From positions 419,317-483,316 of the forward strand of contig NZ_JASEEQ010000002.1 in the NCBI RefSeq assembly GCF_030019515.1: a stretch of DNA of 64,000 bases, in the 5' to 3' direction. The first letter of the stretch is position 1. Each line of letters opens with the position of its first letter. Source of the DNA: Nocardioides sp. GTDB taxonomy: Bacteria; Actinomycetota; Actinomycetes; Propionibacteriales; Nocardioidaceae. A program made the position numbers and the translations under genes. The notes below the pieces were generated by a model. It saw nothing but the letters and a program-made list of their open reading frames with translations, had not been told where the DNA came from and did no database searches. Positions 26,261 through 35,190 of the stretch are shown here, piece by piece.

Positions 26261-26751
26261 TCGCTGACCTGGGCCACCGCGTCGTAGCGCAGGTGGTCGG
26301 GCAGCACGGCGCCGAGGCCGGGAACGCTGGGCAGCAGCGGGTGGTCGGCGTACTCGTAGTCCAGGGACGCCGTCACGCATTCCTTGGTGCCGTCGTTGGC
26401 GCACGCCGCCGTGGCGACCGAGCAGGAGCCGACGTCGGTGGTGCCCTTCAGCAGGTTCGAGCCCACGGCCGTGCCCTGGCACGTGACGCCATAGGAGTCG
26501 AGCGCATCGTTGACGGCGTCGAGGGCGGCCTGCTGCTTGTCGGCAGCCGCGGGCAGCGGCGAGACCGCCGCGGCCCGCGCTCCCTCGGCGGCGCCCTGGC
26601 TCAGGGCCTGGCGGAAGCTGAGCATGTAGCCGTAGCTGATGATCCCGAACACGAGCAGCAGCAGGATCGGGGCGACCAGGGCGAACTCGACCGCGGCGGC
26701 GCCGCGGTCGCGCTCCCGGCCCCGCCGTCGGCGTGCCACCCCACCGGCCAT
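26257..26751 (-). CDS. TadE-like pseudopilin-related protein
   Basis: This 164-residue protein starts with an Arg-rich segment and GAAAVEFALVAPILLLLVFGIISYG, the canonical TadE hydrophobic segment with the conserved Glu. The C-terminal part has four Cys residues, which suggests disulfide-bonded extracellular structure. TadE proteins are minor pseudopilins or part of the Flp pilus envelope assembly. The start ATG 26751 has GAGGTGAGCG just before it. It is co-transcribed with the TadG-like gene. Confidence 0.82.
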   Translation of the reverse strand: MAGGVARRRRGRERDRGAAAVEFALVAPILLLLVFGIISYGYMLSFRQALSQGAAEGARAAAVSPLPAAADKQQAALDAVNDALDSYGVTCQGTAVGSNLLKGTTDVGSCSVATAACANDGTKECVTASLDYEYADHPLLPSVPGLGAVLPDHLRYDAVAQVSE

Positions 26752-26824
26752 CGCTCACCTCGGTGTCAGACGGCGGTCCCCACGGCCGCCGACCCACAGG
26801 CTATGTGGCGCAGACCACGCCGGC

Positions 26825-26837
26825 GGCCGATTCGGCC
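26825..26837. terminator. Short hairpin between DUF2469 and tadE-like genes
   Basis: GGCCG (26825-26829) pairs with CGGCC (26833-26837) around ATT. It lies 28 nt past the DUF2469 stop on the minus strand. Weak evidence. Confidence 0.3.
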
Positions 26838-26864
26838 CGACTGGTCTGGTCCGGTCGGAGCCGG

Positions 26865-27173
26865 TCAGGCCTTCGGCGGGTCGATCTCGGAGGGGCTGAG
26901 CTCCTCGACGTTGACGTCCTTGAACGTGAGCACCTTGACGTTCTTCGCGAAGCGCGCCGGGCGGTACATGTCCCAGACCCACGCGTCGCTCATCGACACC
27001 TCGAAGAACACGTCCCCGGCCTCGGTGCGGGCCTTCACGTCGACCTGGTTGCAGAGGTAGAAGCGGCGGTCGGTCTCGACGACGTACTTGAAGATGCCGA
27101 CCACGTCGCGGTACTCGCGGTAGAGCGTCAGCTCCATCTCGGTCTCGTACTTCTCGAGATCCTCGGCGCTCAT
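26865..27173 (-). CDS. DUF2469 protein (actinobacterial, function unknown)
   Basis: This 102-residue acidic protein matches DUF2469 across its length: SAEDLEKYETEMELTLYREYRDVVGIF and the aromatic-rich WVWDMYRPARF segment. No catalytic motif is known. It follows rnhB with an ATGA overlap, the typical position in actinobacteria. It is cytosolic by sequence. A ribosome or DNA-repair link is guessed only from position. Confidence 0.9.
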   Translation of the reverse strand: MSAEDLEKYETEMELTLYREYRDVVGIFKYVVETDRRFYLCNQVDVKARTEAGDVFFEVSMSDAWVWDMYRPARFAKNVKVLTFKDVNVEELSPSEIDPPKA

Positions 27174-27892
27174 CTCGTTCCCTCCGTGACCTCGACCAGC
27201 TCGACCGCTTGCTCACCATTCTGCACGGGATCCAGCGGCTCCAGCCCCGCGGCCCGCCGGACGTTGACGAAGCGCATCCGGTGGATCGGCGACGGCCCGT
27301 GCGCGGTGAGCGCGGCGGCGTGGACGTCGGTGATGTATCCCTTGTGGGTCTTGAAGTCGTACGCCGGCCAGCGCTCGTCCAGCTCGGTCATGATCCGGTC
27401 GCGGGTGACCTTGGCGAGCACCGAGGCGGCCGCGATGCAGGCGGCGACCCGATCGCCCTTCCACACGGCCAGGCCGGGCACCCCGAGCCCGTCGACGGGG
27501 AACCCGTCGGTCAGGACGTACGACGGCGGCAGGTCGAGCAGCGCCACCGCCCGGCGCAGCGCCTCGACGTTGGCCACGTGCATGCCGAGCCGGTCGCACT
27601 CCTCGTGCGAGACCACGACCACCGACCAGGAGACGGCGCGCCGCACGATCTGCTCGTAGCAGCGCTCCCGGGCCCGCTCGGTGAGCAGCTTGGAGTCCGC
27701 GAGGCCCGGGACGATCCCGGCCTTGCCGGGCGGCAGGATCGCGGCACCCGCGACCAGCGGTCCCGCGCAGGCGCCGCGGCCAGCCTCATCGACGCCGGCG
27801 ATCGGCTCGATGCCGTGCCGGCGCAGTGCGCGCTCGTAGCCGTAGAGGCCGGCGTCCTTCCGGATCGTGGATCCACGCGGCAGGTCGCTCAT
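27170..27892 (-). CDS. rnhB: Ribonuclease HII
   Basis: This 240-residue enzyme removes ribonucleotides misincorporated in DNA. GVDEAGRGACAGPLVAGA carries the first catalytic Asp-Glu pair, LADSKLL follows, and ASVLAKVTRDR is the family's later motif. ATG 27892 is the chosen start; the frame upstream is the antisense-like 3' part of lepB. The gene is 4 nt after the lepB stop and overlaps DUF2469. Confidence 0.96.
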   Translation of the reverse strand: MSDLPRGSTIRKDAGLYGYERALRRHGIEPIAGVDEAGRGACAGPLVAGAAILPPGKAGIVPGLADSKLLTERARERCYEQIVRRAVSWSVVVVSHEECDRLGMHVANVEALRRAVALLDLPPSYVLTDGFPVDGLGVPGLAVWKGDRVAACIAAASVLAKVTRDRIMTELDERWPAYDFKTHKGYITDVHAAALTAHGPSPIHRMRFVNVRRAAGLEPLDPVQNGEQAVELVEVTEGTR

Positions 27893-27896
27893 GGCG

Positions 27897-28700
27897 CTAG
27901 GAGGGGTCGGGCACGTCCGCGAAGGTGCCGGGACGGTGCAGGAACTTGAAGTGGTCGCTGGGCCACAGCAGCACGAACACCTTCCCGACCACGCCCCCGA
28001 CATCGACGTACGGGTTCTTCGTGCAGTCGGTCTCGTTCGGTTTGCACATGTGGAACGAGGAGTCGGCGGAGTTGTTGCGGTTGTCGCCCATCACGAAGAT
28101 GTGGCCGTCCGGGATCGGGCCGATCTCCCAGTCCTTGCCGCAGCCGTCGACCATCGGGCCGTAGCAGTCCGCCCCGTCGAGCCGGGCGTACTCCTTCTCG
28201 TCCAGCGGCTGGCCGTTGACCTCGATCCGGCCCCGCGCGTCGCAGCAGGAGACGGTGTCGCCGGCGACGCCGACGACCCGCTTCACGAGGTGCCCGCCGG
28301 AGGGGTAGAGCCCGACCTTGGACAGCAGCTTCGCCACCCCGTTGGTGGGTCCTGCGGACTCCTCGGCGGTCAGCCAGTCGCCCGGGTCCTCGAACACCAC
28401 GACGTCGCCGCGCTCGGGGGTGCCGCCGAGCCAGTAGGACACCTTCTGCACCAGGATCCGGTCGTTCTTCACCAGTCCCGGCTCCATCGACTGCGACGGG
28501 ATGTAGAACGCCTGGACGAACAGCGCCTTGATGACGATCGCGAGCACAACGGCGATGCCGAGCAGCAGGATCGTCTCCTGCCAGACCGGCAGGTGCTTCT
28601 TCTTCGCGGGCTTCGACGCGGGCGCCGGAGCGTGCGAAGACCGCGCTCCTGTCTCGTCGGGTTCGGCGACGGACTGGAAGTCGCGGTCTTCGGTGGTCAC
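27897..28700 (-). CDS. lepB: Signal peptidase I
   Basis: This 267-residue type I signal peptidase has a cytosolic Pro/Ala/Lys-rich N-terminus, a transmembrane helix (about 42-60) and an extracytoplasmic catalytic domain. The nucleophile is Ser71 in SQSMEP and the general base is Lys140 in KRVVGVAGD. It cleaves Sec and Tat signal peptides. An ATG-like frame extends upstream to 28817, but GTG 28700 with TACGCT 6 nt upstream is preferred. It precedes rnhB in one operon. Confidence 0.94.
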   Translation of the reverse strand: MTTEDRDFQSVAEPDETGARSSHAPAPASKPAKKKHLPVWQETILLLGIAVVLAIVIKALFVQAFYIPSQSMEPGLVKNDRILVQKVSYWLGGTPERGDVVVFEDPGDWLTAEESAGPTNGVAKLLSKVGLYPSGGHLVKRVVGVAGDTVSCCDARGRIEVNGQPLDEKEYARLDGADCYGPMVDGCGKDWEIGPIPDGHIFVMGDNRNNSADSSFHMCKPNETDCTKNPYVDVGGVVGKVFVLLWPSDHFKFLHRPGTFADVPDPS

Positions 28701-28706
28701 GCGGTG

Positions 28707-28712
28707 AGCGTA
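28707..28712 (-). promoter_or_regulatory. -10-like TACGCT, leaderless start of lepB
   Basis: TACGCT on the minus strand ends 6 nt before GTG 28700. It separates lepB transcription from rplS, whose stop is at 28735. Confidence 0.45.
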
Positions 28713-28734
28713 GTCAGGCTGCCTGAGAAATCCC

Positions 28735-29085
28735 TCAGCCCTCGCGGCGCTCCTTGATCTTCGCCTTCTTGCCGCGAAGGTTGCGCAGGTAGTACAGCTT
28801 CGCGCGGCGGACGTCACCGCGGGTCACGATCTCGATCTGCTCGAAGATCGGGGAGTGCAGCGGGAAGGTCCGCTCGACGCCGACGCCGAAGGAGACCTTG
28901 CGGACGGTGAAGCTGCGGCCGACGCCGGAGCCCTGGACGCGGATGACGACGCCCTGGAAGACCTGGACGCGGGACCGGGTGCCCTCGACGACCTTCACGT
29001 GCACCTTGACGGTGTCGCCGGCACGGAAGTCGGGGAGGTCGGTGCGCTTGGCGGCGTTGCCGAGCTCGACGATGACGTTGCTCAT
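28735..29085 (-). CDS. rplS: 50S ribosomal protein L19
   Basis: This 116-residue protein is full-length L19, which sits at the subunit interface near L14. [16 protein letters not shown] and [17 protein letters not shown] are diagnostic. ATG 29085 with GAGGAG just upstream is chosen over seven extra upstream codons. The 189-bp gap to trmD (29086-29274) contains a CCAGC/GCTGG hairpin near 29138-29151 and the presumed rplS leader, with no gene. Confidence 0.97.
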   Translation of the reverse strand: MSNVIVELGNAAKRTDLPDFRAGDTVKVHVKVVEGTRSRVQVFQGVVIRVQGSGVGRSFTVRKVSFGVGVERTFPLHSPIFEQIEIVTRGDVRRAKLYYLRNLRGKKAKIKERREG

Positions 29086-29274
29086 GTCTCTCCTCACGAG
29101 TGCCACAGGTCAGCCGCGGTATTGGAAGCGTTCTCTTGTGGACCCAGCCAGTGCTGGCCGGCGGCGCCATGTTCCCCCTGTGGCAGGAACCGGTGCGGAC
29201 CCCCGGGTGGACGAGTCCTCCGGGCGGTCCTTGTTTGGCCGACTGGGCCGAGGAGTCAGTCTGCCACAGCGGCG

Positions 29275-30423
29275 TCAGTGCCGGGAAATCCGCTTGGTCA
29301 TCCGGACCACACCGGGCTCGACCTCGCCGTGGAGGCGGTAGCCCGCCTTCTTGTACATCCGCTGGTTGCGGGCGCTGCCGGCGCCGGTGAACAGCGCGTA
29401 CGTCGTGGCCTCGGGCGGCGCCAGCCCCTCGATGCGGGACAGCAGCGTGCGGCCGAGCCCGCGGCCGGCGACGTCGGGCGCGACCATCAGCCGGCCCACC
29501 TCCCAGGTCTGCTCGTCCAGCGACGCCCGCACCGCGCCGACCAGCCGTCCGCCCGCCCGCGCCACCAGCACGGCGTCGCGGGCCAGCCAGGCCCGCAGGT
29601 CGTCGAGCGACTCGTGCAGCGCCGGGATCCGCACGCCCGGGTTGGCGTGCAGCTCCTGCACCCAGCAGGCCAGCTGGAGCACGTAGAGCTCCCCCGCGTC
29701 GGCCGGCTCGGCCACCCGCACCTCGACGTCCTCCAGCAGCACCGAGGCGTGCAGGAGGTCGGGACGGCGCTCGGCGGTCCGGCGTACCGACTGCTCGTGC
29801 CGCCAGGCCGCGATCGCGGCGTGGTCGCCCGACAGCAGCACCGGCGGTACGGCGCGTCCGCGCCACGACGCGGGCTTCGTGTAGACCGGGTACTCCAGCA
29901 GGCCCCCCTCGTGGGACTCCTCCACCAGCGAGTCGGCGTTGCCCATGAACCCCGGCACCAGCCGGACGACGGCCTCGGTGATCGCCAGCGCGGCCACCTC
30001 TCCCCCGTTGAGCACGTAGTCGCCCAGCGAGATCTCACGCAGCTCGGCGCGCTCGGCGAGCTCGTCCAGCACCCGCTGGTCGATCCCCTCGTAGCGACCG
30101 CAGGCGAAGACCACCCGCTCCCGGGTCGCGAGCTCGCGCGCGACCGCCTGGGTGAACGGCTGACCCGACGGGGTCGTGACCACCACCGTCGCGCCGTCCA
30201 CGTCGAGCGCGTCGAGCGCCTCGCCCCACGGCTCGGGCTTCATCACCATGCCGGCGCCGCCGCCGTAGGGGGTGTCGTCGACGGTGCGGTGCCGGTCGTG
30301 CGCCCACGTGCGCAGGTCGTGGACCCGGATGTCGATCAGCCCCCGCTCCCGCGCCTTGCCGGCCAGCGAGAGCTCCAGGGGCGCGAGGTACTCCGGGAAG
30401 ATCGAGACGATGTCGATCCGCAT
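29275..30423 (-). CDS. trmD: TrmD tRNA (guanine37-N1)-methyltransferase fused to a GNAT acetyltransferase
   Basis: Residues 1-226 of this 382-residue protein are Trm[20 protein letters not shown] (48-66), [10 protein letters not shown] (109-118), the knotted SAM site GDYVLNGGE (134-142), and [25 protein letters not shown] end (201-221). TrmD methylates G37 to prevent frameshifting. Residues 233-382 are an uninterrupted GNAT domain with the acetyl-CoA loop AGRGLG (319-324) and a late YKKAGY motif. There is no stop or start between them, so it is a real in-frame fusion. The GNAT substrate is unknown. ATG 30423 is the start. Confidence 0.93.
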   Translation of the reverse strand: MRIDIVSIFPEYLAPLELSLAGKARERGLIDIRVHDLRTWAHDRHRTVDDTPYGGGAGMVMKPEPWGEALDALDVDGATVVVTTPSGQPFTQAVARELATRERVVFACGRYEGIDQRVLDELAERAELREISLGDYVLNGGEVAALAITEAVVRLVPGFMGNADSLVEESHEGGLLEYPVYTKPASWRGRAVPPVLLSGDHAAIAAWRHEQSVRRTAERRPDLLHASVLLEDVEVRVAEPADAGELYVLQLACWVQELHANPGVRIPALHESLDDLRAWLARDAVLVARAGGRLVGAVRASLDEQTWEVGRLMVAPDVAGRGLGRTLLSRIEGLAPPEATTYALFTGAGSARNQRMYKKAGYRLHGEVEPGVVRMTKRISRH

Positions 30424-30436
30424 CAGTCGACCCGCA

Positions 30437-30994
30437 TCAGTCGTCACCGTCGCTGTCCTCGGGCAGCGGCGCGACCAGGCCGGGGCGGTCGGCGATGACG
30501 ACCCGCCGGCCGGCGAGGTCGACCTCGGGGACGAGCGCCTTGACGAACGGCACGAGCGCGTCCCGACCGTCGGGGGTGCGCACCGTGAGCAGGTCCTGGG
30601 CACCGTGGACCAGCCCGGTGACCTCGCCGAGCGCGGCGCCGGAGACGTCGTACGCCGTGAGGCCGACCAGCTGGTGGTCGTAGAACTCGTCGGGGTCCTC
30701 CGGGGAGGCGTCCGCGGGCACCGTGGCGTGCAGGAGGATGCCCCGCGCCGCCTCGGCGGCGGTACGGTCGCCGATCTCCTCGAACGCGACCAGCAGCGTC
30801 GACTGGTGCCAGCGGGCGGACCCGACGGTGACGACGCGCAGCCGGGACGCGGATCCCGTGGGCGGCTCGGCGCGCAGGGCGGCGCCCGGCGCGAACCGCC
30901 GCTCGGGCTCGTCGGTGCGCACGTCGATCGTCAGCTCGCCCCGGAGGCCGTGCGGCTTGCCGATCCGTCCCACCAGGACCTCGATGGTCTCCAC
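30437..30994 (-). CDS. rimM: 16S rRNA processing protein RimM
   Basis: This 185-residue protein binds S19 and helps mature the head of the 30S subunit. The N-terminal RimM barrel ([24 protein letters not shown]) and the C-terminal PRC-barrel (LIGLTAYDV-like [11 protein letters not shown], then [19 protein letters not shown]) are both present. GTG 30994 matches the family N-terminus and has TACCCT 6 nt upstream. It precedes trmD by 13 nt. Confidence 0.95.
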   Translation of the reverse strand: METIEVLVGRIGKPHGLRGELTIDVRTDEPERRFAPGAALRAEPPTGSASRLRVVTVGSARWHQSTLLVAFEEIGDRTAAEAARGILLHATVPADASPEDPDEFYDHQLVGLTAYDVSGAALGEVTGLVHGAQDLLTVRTPDGRDALVPFVKALVPEVDLAGRRVVIADRPGLVAPLPEDSDGDD

Positions 30995-30998
30995 GCGG

Positions 30999-31667
30999 TC
31001 AGGGTAGGGGGTACGCCCCGTCCAACCCGACCAGGCGTCGGAACGCGGGCAGTCCCTCGACCTCGAGCGGGGCGCCGCGGACCAGGTCGGCGGGCGAGAG
31101 CACCAGCTGCTGGTTGACCGCGAGCTCGCCGGGTCGCCGCTCGAGCCGCCGGCGACCGTTCTCGCGGTAGCCGAGCTTGCGGGAGACGGCGAGGGAGGCC
31201 GGGTTGTCGAGGAACGCGCCCGAGGTCACCTCGGTGGCGCCGAGGTGGTCGAACACGAACGTGCAGACCGCCTGGCGCATCCGGGTGCCGATCCCCCGGC
31301 CCTGGTGCTCGCGGCCGAGCCAGGACCCGGTCTCGCCGGTGCGCGTGACGAGGAAGTCCCTGGTTCGGAAGCCCTGGCAGCCGACGAGGACCCCGTCGTA
31401 CCGCACGCCGAGCTCGAGGGCCCAGGACGAGACCGAGTAGTCGGCCCGGTTGCGCCAGTGGTAGCTGGCCGTGCCGCGGGCGAGGACGCCGGGCGGGGCG
31501 TCGGTCCACGGCACGTAGAACGGCATCTGCGTCGGCGGGTGGACGCCGCCCTGGGCCAGCTCGCACAGGCCGAGCAGGTCCTCGTCGGCGATCCCGCGCA
31601 GCTCCAGCGGCCCGGCGGTGATGCGGAGGCCGAGCACCGGGTGCAGGTCGGCGAGCGTGAGGGTCAT
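30999..31667 (-). CDS. GNAT-family N-acetyltransferase (RimJ/RimL-like)
   Basis: This 222-residue protein resembles RimJ/RimL-type acetyltransferases: GIADEDLLGLCEL near the start, SWLGREHQGRGIGTRMR for acetyl-CoA binding, and FLDNPASLAVSRKLGY at the end. Substrate is unknown. It interrupts the usual khpA-rimM adjacency. ATG 31667 is preferred over a start four codons upstream because a TTGGGT sequence lies 6 nt before it. Confidence 0.85.
   Translation of the reverse strand: MTLTLADLHPVLGLRITAGPLELRGIADEDLLGLCELAQGGVHPPTQMPFYVPWTDAPPGVLARGTASYHWRNRADYSVSSWALELGVRYDGVLVGCQGFRTRDFLVTRTGETGSWLGREHQGRGIGTRMRQAVCTFVFDHLGATEVTSGAFLDNPASLAVSRKLGYRENGRRRLERRPGELAVNQQLVLSPADLVRGAPLEVEGLPAFRRLVGLDGAYPLP
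31001..31006 (-). promoter_or_regulatory. -10-like TACCCT, leaderless start of rimM
   Basis: TACCCT on the minus strand is 6 nt before GTG 30994 and lies inside the last codons of the upstream GNAT gene. Confidence 0.45.
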
Positions 31668-31729
31668 GCCCCGACCCAACCGACCCTGCGGACCGGGCGC
31701 AACCGGGATCGCGCGGCCCGGGACGCGGA

Positions 31730-31762
31730 GCGGGCGCCGCCCCCGGTGGGGACGGCGCCCGC
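31730..31762. terminator. Strong GC hairpin downstream of khpA
   Basis: GCGGGCGCCG (31730-31739) and CGGCGCCCGC (31753-31762) pair perfectly over 10 bp around a 13-nt loop that itself can pair CCCC with GGGG. It starts 23 nt beyond the khpA stop. It ends the rpsP-khpA transcript before the GNAT gene. Confidence 0.65.
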
Positions 31763-31784
31763 GCGCGCTTCGTTCAGGGTGTCG

Positions 31785-32027
31785 CTACCGACGACGGTCC
31801 ACGTCGACGAAGTCGATGCGGGCACCGCCGCGACCGGCCAGCGCGGAGATCACCGTGCGGAAGGCCGTGGCGGTGCGGCCACTGCGGCCGATCACCTTCC
31901 CGAGGTCGTCGGGGTGCACCCGGACCTCGAGGATGGAGCCGCGGCGCAGCTGCTTGTCCCGCACGCTGACGTCGTCGGGGTGGTCGACGACGCCGCGCAC
32001 CAGGTGCTCGAGCGCCTCGGCGAGCAT
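31785..32027 (-). CDS. khpA: KH-domain RNA-binding protein KhpA
   Basis: This 80-residue protein is a single KH domain with the GxxG-type loop in KVIGRSGRTA. KhpA binds RNA, with KhpB in some species, and influences cell-division gene expression. It starts 5 nt downstream of the rpsP stop and shares its transcript. The start is ATG 32025-32027. Confidence 0.92.
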   Translation of the reverse strand: MLAEALEHLVRGVVDHPDDVSVRDKQLRRGSILEVRVHPDDLGKVIGRSGRTATAFRTVISALAGRGGARIDFVDVDRRR

Positions 32028-32032
32028 GCCGC

Positions 32033-32638
32033 TCAGGACTCCGCCTTGCCCGGGTCGCCGGTGCCCTCGGCGGCCTCGGCCGTCTCGGCCGCGACCTCGG
32101 GGGTCTCGTCGGCGGGCACCGGGGCCGGGGCCTCGGTGGGGGCCTCGGCCTCAGCCGGTGCCTCGGCGGGAGCAGCGGCCTCCTCGGGCTTGGCCTCCTC
32201 GGGCTTGGCCTGCTCCGGCTTGGCCTCCTCCGCCTTGGTCTCGGCCTTCTTCTTCGGCGCGGCCTTCTTGGTCACGGCGTCGCCCTTGGGCTCGCTCGCG
32301 GCCTCCTTGAGGGCCTCGTTGAAGATCTCCAGCTTGTCGCGCTTGGGCTCGGCGACCTTGAGGGTGCCCTCCTGGCCCGACGTGCCCTTGAACTTCTGCA
32401 GGTCGCCGGTGATCTTGAGGATCTTCGCGACCGCCTCGGTCGGCTGGGCGCCGACACCGAGCCAGTACTGCGCCCGGTCGGAGACGACGTCGATGTACGA
32501 CGGGTCCTCCTTGGGGTGGTACTTGCCGATCTCCTCGATCACCCGGCCGTCGCGCTTGCGGCGGGAGTCGACGACGACGATGCGGTACTGCGGCACCCGG
32601 ACCTTGCCCAGGCGCTTCAAACGGATCTTGACGGCCAC
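32033..32638 (-). CDS. rpsP: 30S ribosomal protein S16 with long disordered tail
   Basis: The first 85 residues are a standard S16 ([20 protein letters not shown], then [18 protein letters not shown]). The tail of about 110 residues is Lys/Ala/Glu/Pro-rich with repeats such as [17 protein letters not shown]; total length 201. GTG 32638 corresponds to the family N-terminus; a GAGGAG lies about 12 nt upstream, so spacing is slightly long. The promoter should lie in 32639-32820, which contains no other gene. Confidence 0.95.
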   Translation of the reverse strand: MAVKIRLKRLGKVRVPQYRIVVVDSRRKRDGRVIEEIGKYHPKEDPSYIDVVSDRAQYWLGVGAQPTEAVAKILKITGDLQKFKGTSGQEGTLKVAEPKRDKLEIFNEALKEAASEPKGDAVTKKAAPKKKAETKAEEAKPEQAKPEEAKPEEAAAPAEAPAEAEAPTEAPAPVPADETPEVAAETAEAAEGTGDPGKAES

Positions 32639-32821
32639 GACTGTGGTGTCTCCTCGGAAGTTGTGTGTGGGTGAAGGGCACCGTGACCAGGTGGGGAAAG
32701 CACCGGCCGGGACCTTCGATGGGCTCTGCAGCGACCGGATGAGAGGGTCCGGGCGCGCAGGACTCAGCGGCCAAGTCTGCCAGACGGCGTCCTCGGGGCG
32801 GAAATCGGGCAGAGTCCTCCC

Positions 32822-33397
32822 ATGACCTGGCCGTCGCCATCCTACGGACCACCGCCGCCGGCGAAGCCGCGGCCCAGCGCCTGGTGGTTCGGGCTCGGGA
32901 TCGGGCTGCTCGTGGCGGCGGCGGGCGCCGCCGTCGGCATCTTCGTGTGGACGCTGTCGGCGTTCGTGCACACCGACGTCGAGGTGCCCCGCGACGGCGC
33001 ACCGCACGCGGTCGAGCTGGCCTCCGACGGCGAGCAGATGCTGTGGAGCTTCGACGGCGACCCCGTGCCGGCGTGCACGGTGGCGGACCAGGAGAGCGGC
33101 GAGTCGGTCCCGTTGCGAGGGCCAGGCGGCGAGTTCCGCCGCGGCGCGGGTCCGGCCGGCGACTGGGTCGGCGCCTGGCGCTTCGACCCGGCGTCCGAGC
33201 ACGTCGAGGTCACCTGCAGCCGGAACGGATGGGGGACGGGGTCCCTGGTCGAGATCGGCCCCGCGCCGCGGATCGCCAGCTTCGTGCTCGGGTTGCTGGC
33301 CACGATCCTCGTCCCGCTGATGATCGGCCTGGCCGGGGTCGCGGTGCTGCTGGTGACCGGGATCCTGTGGTCGATCCGCCCCGCCGCGGCTCGCTGA
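32822..33397 (+). CDS. Two-helix membrane protein, function unknown
   Basis: This 191-residue protein has a Pro-rich cytosolic start, a transmembrane helix (about 24-44), an extracytoplasmic domain of about 100 residues with two Cys, and a second helix pair near 150-185 ([19 protein letters not shown]). I do not recognise a family. ATG 32822 is preceded at 6 nt by CAGAGT, a weak -10-like sequence. It is divergent from rpsP. Confidence 0.7.
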   Translation: MTWPSPSYGPPPPAKPRPSAWWFGLGIGLLVAAAGAAVGIFVWTLSAFVHTDVEVPRDGAPHAVELASDGEQMLWSFDGDPVPACTVADQESGESVPLRGPGGEFRRGAGPAGDWVGAWRFDPASEHVEVTCSRNGWGTGSLVEIGPAPRIASFVLGLLATILVPLMIGLAGVAVLLVTGILWSIRPAAAR

Positions 33398-33439
33398 GGA
33401 CGCCGACAACCGACCCGCCGCAGGGCGCGTCCCACCGGT

Positions 33440-34243
33440 GTGACTCCCTCCCAGCGCCACCCGTGGCTGAAGCCGGTCGCCGTGCTCGCCCATCGTGGCC
33501 GGCGCCGGGTCCGGTGGCTCACCAGCGGGACCGCGTGGGCGTCGTACCGACCCGTCGGCGACCTGCCGGTCCGCGTCCACCGGCACGCCTCGCCGCTGCT
33601 CCGGCAGCTCGAGGGGGTCGACCTGGCGCTCCAGCACAACAAGGTGGTGAACCTGCGGCTCGCCTCCGCGCGCACCGACCGGCTGGTGATCCGGCCGGGC
33701 GAGACGTTCTCGTTCAACAAGGTGGTCGGCAGCTGCAGCCGCCGGAGGGGCTACATCGAGGGCCTGCGGCTCTCGGACGGCACCGCGGTCCCGGGCGTCG
33801 GCGGTGGCGTCTGCCAGCTGGCGAACCTGCTGCACTGGATGTTCCTGCACTCGCCGCTCACCGTGGTCGAGCGCAGCGAGCACAGCTTCGACCCGTTCCC
33901 CGACAACGGGCGGGTGCTGCCCTGGGGCGTCGGGTGCACGATCGTCTACAACTACGTCGACCTGGTGGTCCGCAACGACACCGCCACCGCGTTCCAGCTG
34001 CGGACCTGGGTGGGCGACCGGCACCTGCACGGCGAGCTGCGCGCCGACCGGGTGCTGCCGGTCCGCTACTCGGTCGAGGCGCGGGAGGAGCGGTTCGAGC
34101 AGGGCGCGGACGGGCTGGTGCGGCGCACCAACGAGATCTGGCGGACCGTCCACGACCGGCGTACCGGGGTGGTCCTCGCCGAGGAGCTGGTCCGCCGAAA
34201 CCGCGCGGTGGTGAGGTACGCCTCTCCCCTGGCGGAGACCTGA
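33440..34243 (+). CDS. VanW-family protein
   Basis: This 267-residue protein is a VanW-domain protein. [31 protein letters not shown], and [18 protein letters not shown] match the family in order. VanW genes occur in some vancomycin-resistance clusters but are also widespread and of unknown role. No other van genes are here, so resistance is not implied. GTG 33440 is the likely start, though no strong ribosome site was seen. Confidence 0.85.
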   Translation: MTPSQRHPWLKPVAVLAHRGRRRVRWLTSGTAWASYRPVGDLPVRVHRHASPLLRQLEGVDLALQHNKVVNLRLASARTDRLVIRPGETFSFNKVVGSCSRRRGYIEGLRLSDGTAVPGVGGGVCQLANLLHWMFLHSPLTVVERSEHSFDPFPDNGRVLPWGVGCTIVYNYVDLVVRNDTATAFQLRTWVGDRHLHGELRADRVLPVRYSVEAREERFEQGADGLVRRTNEIWRTVHDRRTGVVLAEELVRRNRAVVRYASPLAET

Positions 34244-34276
34244 CAGATCGCCTCGCATCCTGTGATACTTCGGCGC

Positions 34277-35182
34277 GTGTCTCAAGCCTCGGTGAACGCC
34301 AAACCTGTCGCCGTCGTCATCGACGACGACCAAGACACCGTGGACCTCCTGGAGATCGTGCTGACCCAGGCCGGCTTCGCGGTCATCACCGCGTCCAATG
34401 GTCCTGAAGGCATCGCCCTGGCACTCGAGCACCGCCCGGTCCTCGCGACCATCGACGTCACGATGCCGAGGATGAACGGCCTCGAGGTCACCCGCCGGAT
34501 CCGGCACCAGGCAGCCGACACCTACATCGTCATCATCAGCAGCCGCTCCCAGGAGCACGACGTGCTCGCGGGCTTCGACGCGGGCGCCGACGACTACGTC
34601 CCGAAGCCGATCCGGCCGCGCGAGCTCCAGGCGCGACTGGCCGCGGTGGCACGCCGTCCGGTCGAGGCGGTCGCCGGCGCCGCCCCCGTGGCCTGGGCGC
34701 CCGCCGAGGAGGACGTCGAGCGGTCGGAGTACCTCCGCAACGTCGCCGCCGGCCAGTCCCTCGGCTATGCCGAGACCGAGGTGCACGGAGCGGGCGAGGG
34801 CAAGGACGGCCGCTACGGCATGCTCGAGCTGGGCATGCGGTTCGTCGGCAGCTGGATCGAGTTCTCGGGCCTGCGGATCAACCCGTCGCGCGAGCTGCTG
34901 GTCATCGACGACCGGATCGTCGACGTGTCCCCGGAGGACTTCAAGCTCATCGAGACGATGCTGTACGCCGGCACGCTGACCCTCACCGCCCGCCAGCTCG
35001 CGCTGCGCTACCGCGGCGAGAGCGAGCTGGCCCCGAGCACGCGCCGCGACGAGGACCTGGTCTGGTTCAACCACACGCTGCCGAGGCTGCTGCGGCAGAT
35101 CGGTGACGACGCCCCGGTCCCGCGCTGGTTCTTCATCTTCGACGGCACCCTCAAGCTGGTCCGCCCGCCGAGGGACGCCTGA
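34277..35182 (+). CDS. Orphan response regulator with atypical output domain
   Basis: The first 125 residues form a receiver domain with acidic DDD (16-18), phospho-acceptor Asp60 in [10 protein letters not shown], Ser89 and Lys110 in PKPIRPRE. A linker follows, then a C-terminal region (about 190-300) with a [15 protein letters not shown] stretch like the winged-helix of OmpR regulators but less regular, ending in [13 protein letters not shown]. No histidine kinase is adjacent. GTG 34277 has GATACT 7 nt upstream. DNA-binding is likely but not proven. Confidence 0.8.
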   Translation: MSQASVNAKPVAVVIDDDQDTVDLLEIVLTQAGFAVITASNGPEGIALALEHRPVLATIDVTMPRMNGLEVTRRIRHQAADTYIVIISSRSQEHDVLAGFDAGADDYVPKPIRPRELQARLAAVARRPVEAVAGAAPVAWAPAEEDVERSEYLRNVAAGQSLGYAETEVHGAGEGKDGRYGMLELGMRFVGSWIEFSGLRINPSRELLVIDDRIVDVSPEDFKLIETMLYAGTLTLTARQLALRYRGESELAPSTRRDEDLVWFNHTLPRLLRQIGDDAPVPRWFFIFDGTLKLVRPPRDA

Positions 35183-35190
35183 CCTCAGGC
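35177..35190. terminator. Hairpin covering both convergent stop codons
   Basis: GCCTG (35177-35181) pairs with CAGGC (35186-35190) around ACCT. It includes the response-regulator stop and the amidohydrolase stop, which are only 2 bp apart. Confidence 0.4.

Noticed and set aside
33440..34243. VanW as a vancomycin-resistance gene
   Set aside because: VanW-domain proteins are widespread; no vanH/A/X/S/R genes lie near it.
32033..35074. Single minus-strand frame of 1,013 codons including S16
   Set aside because: Only the segment ending at GTG 32638 is S16-like; the rest is antisense to the VanW and response-regulator genes.
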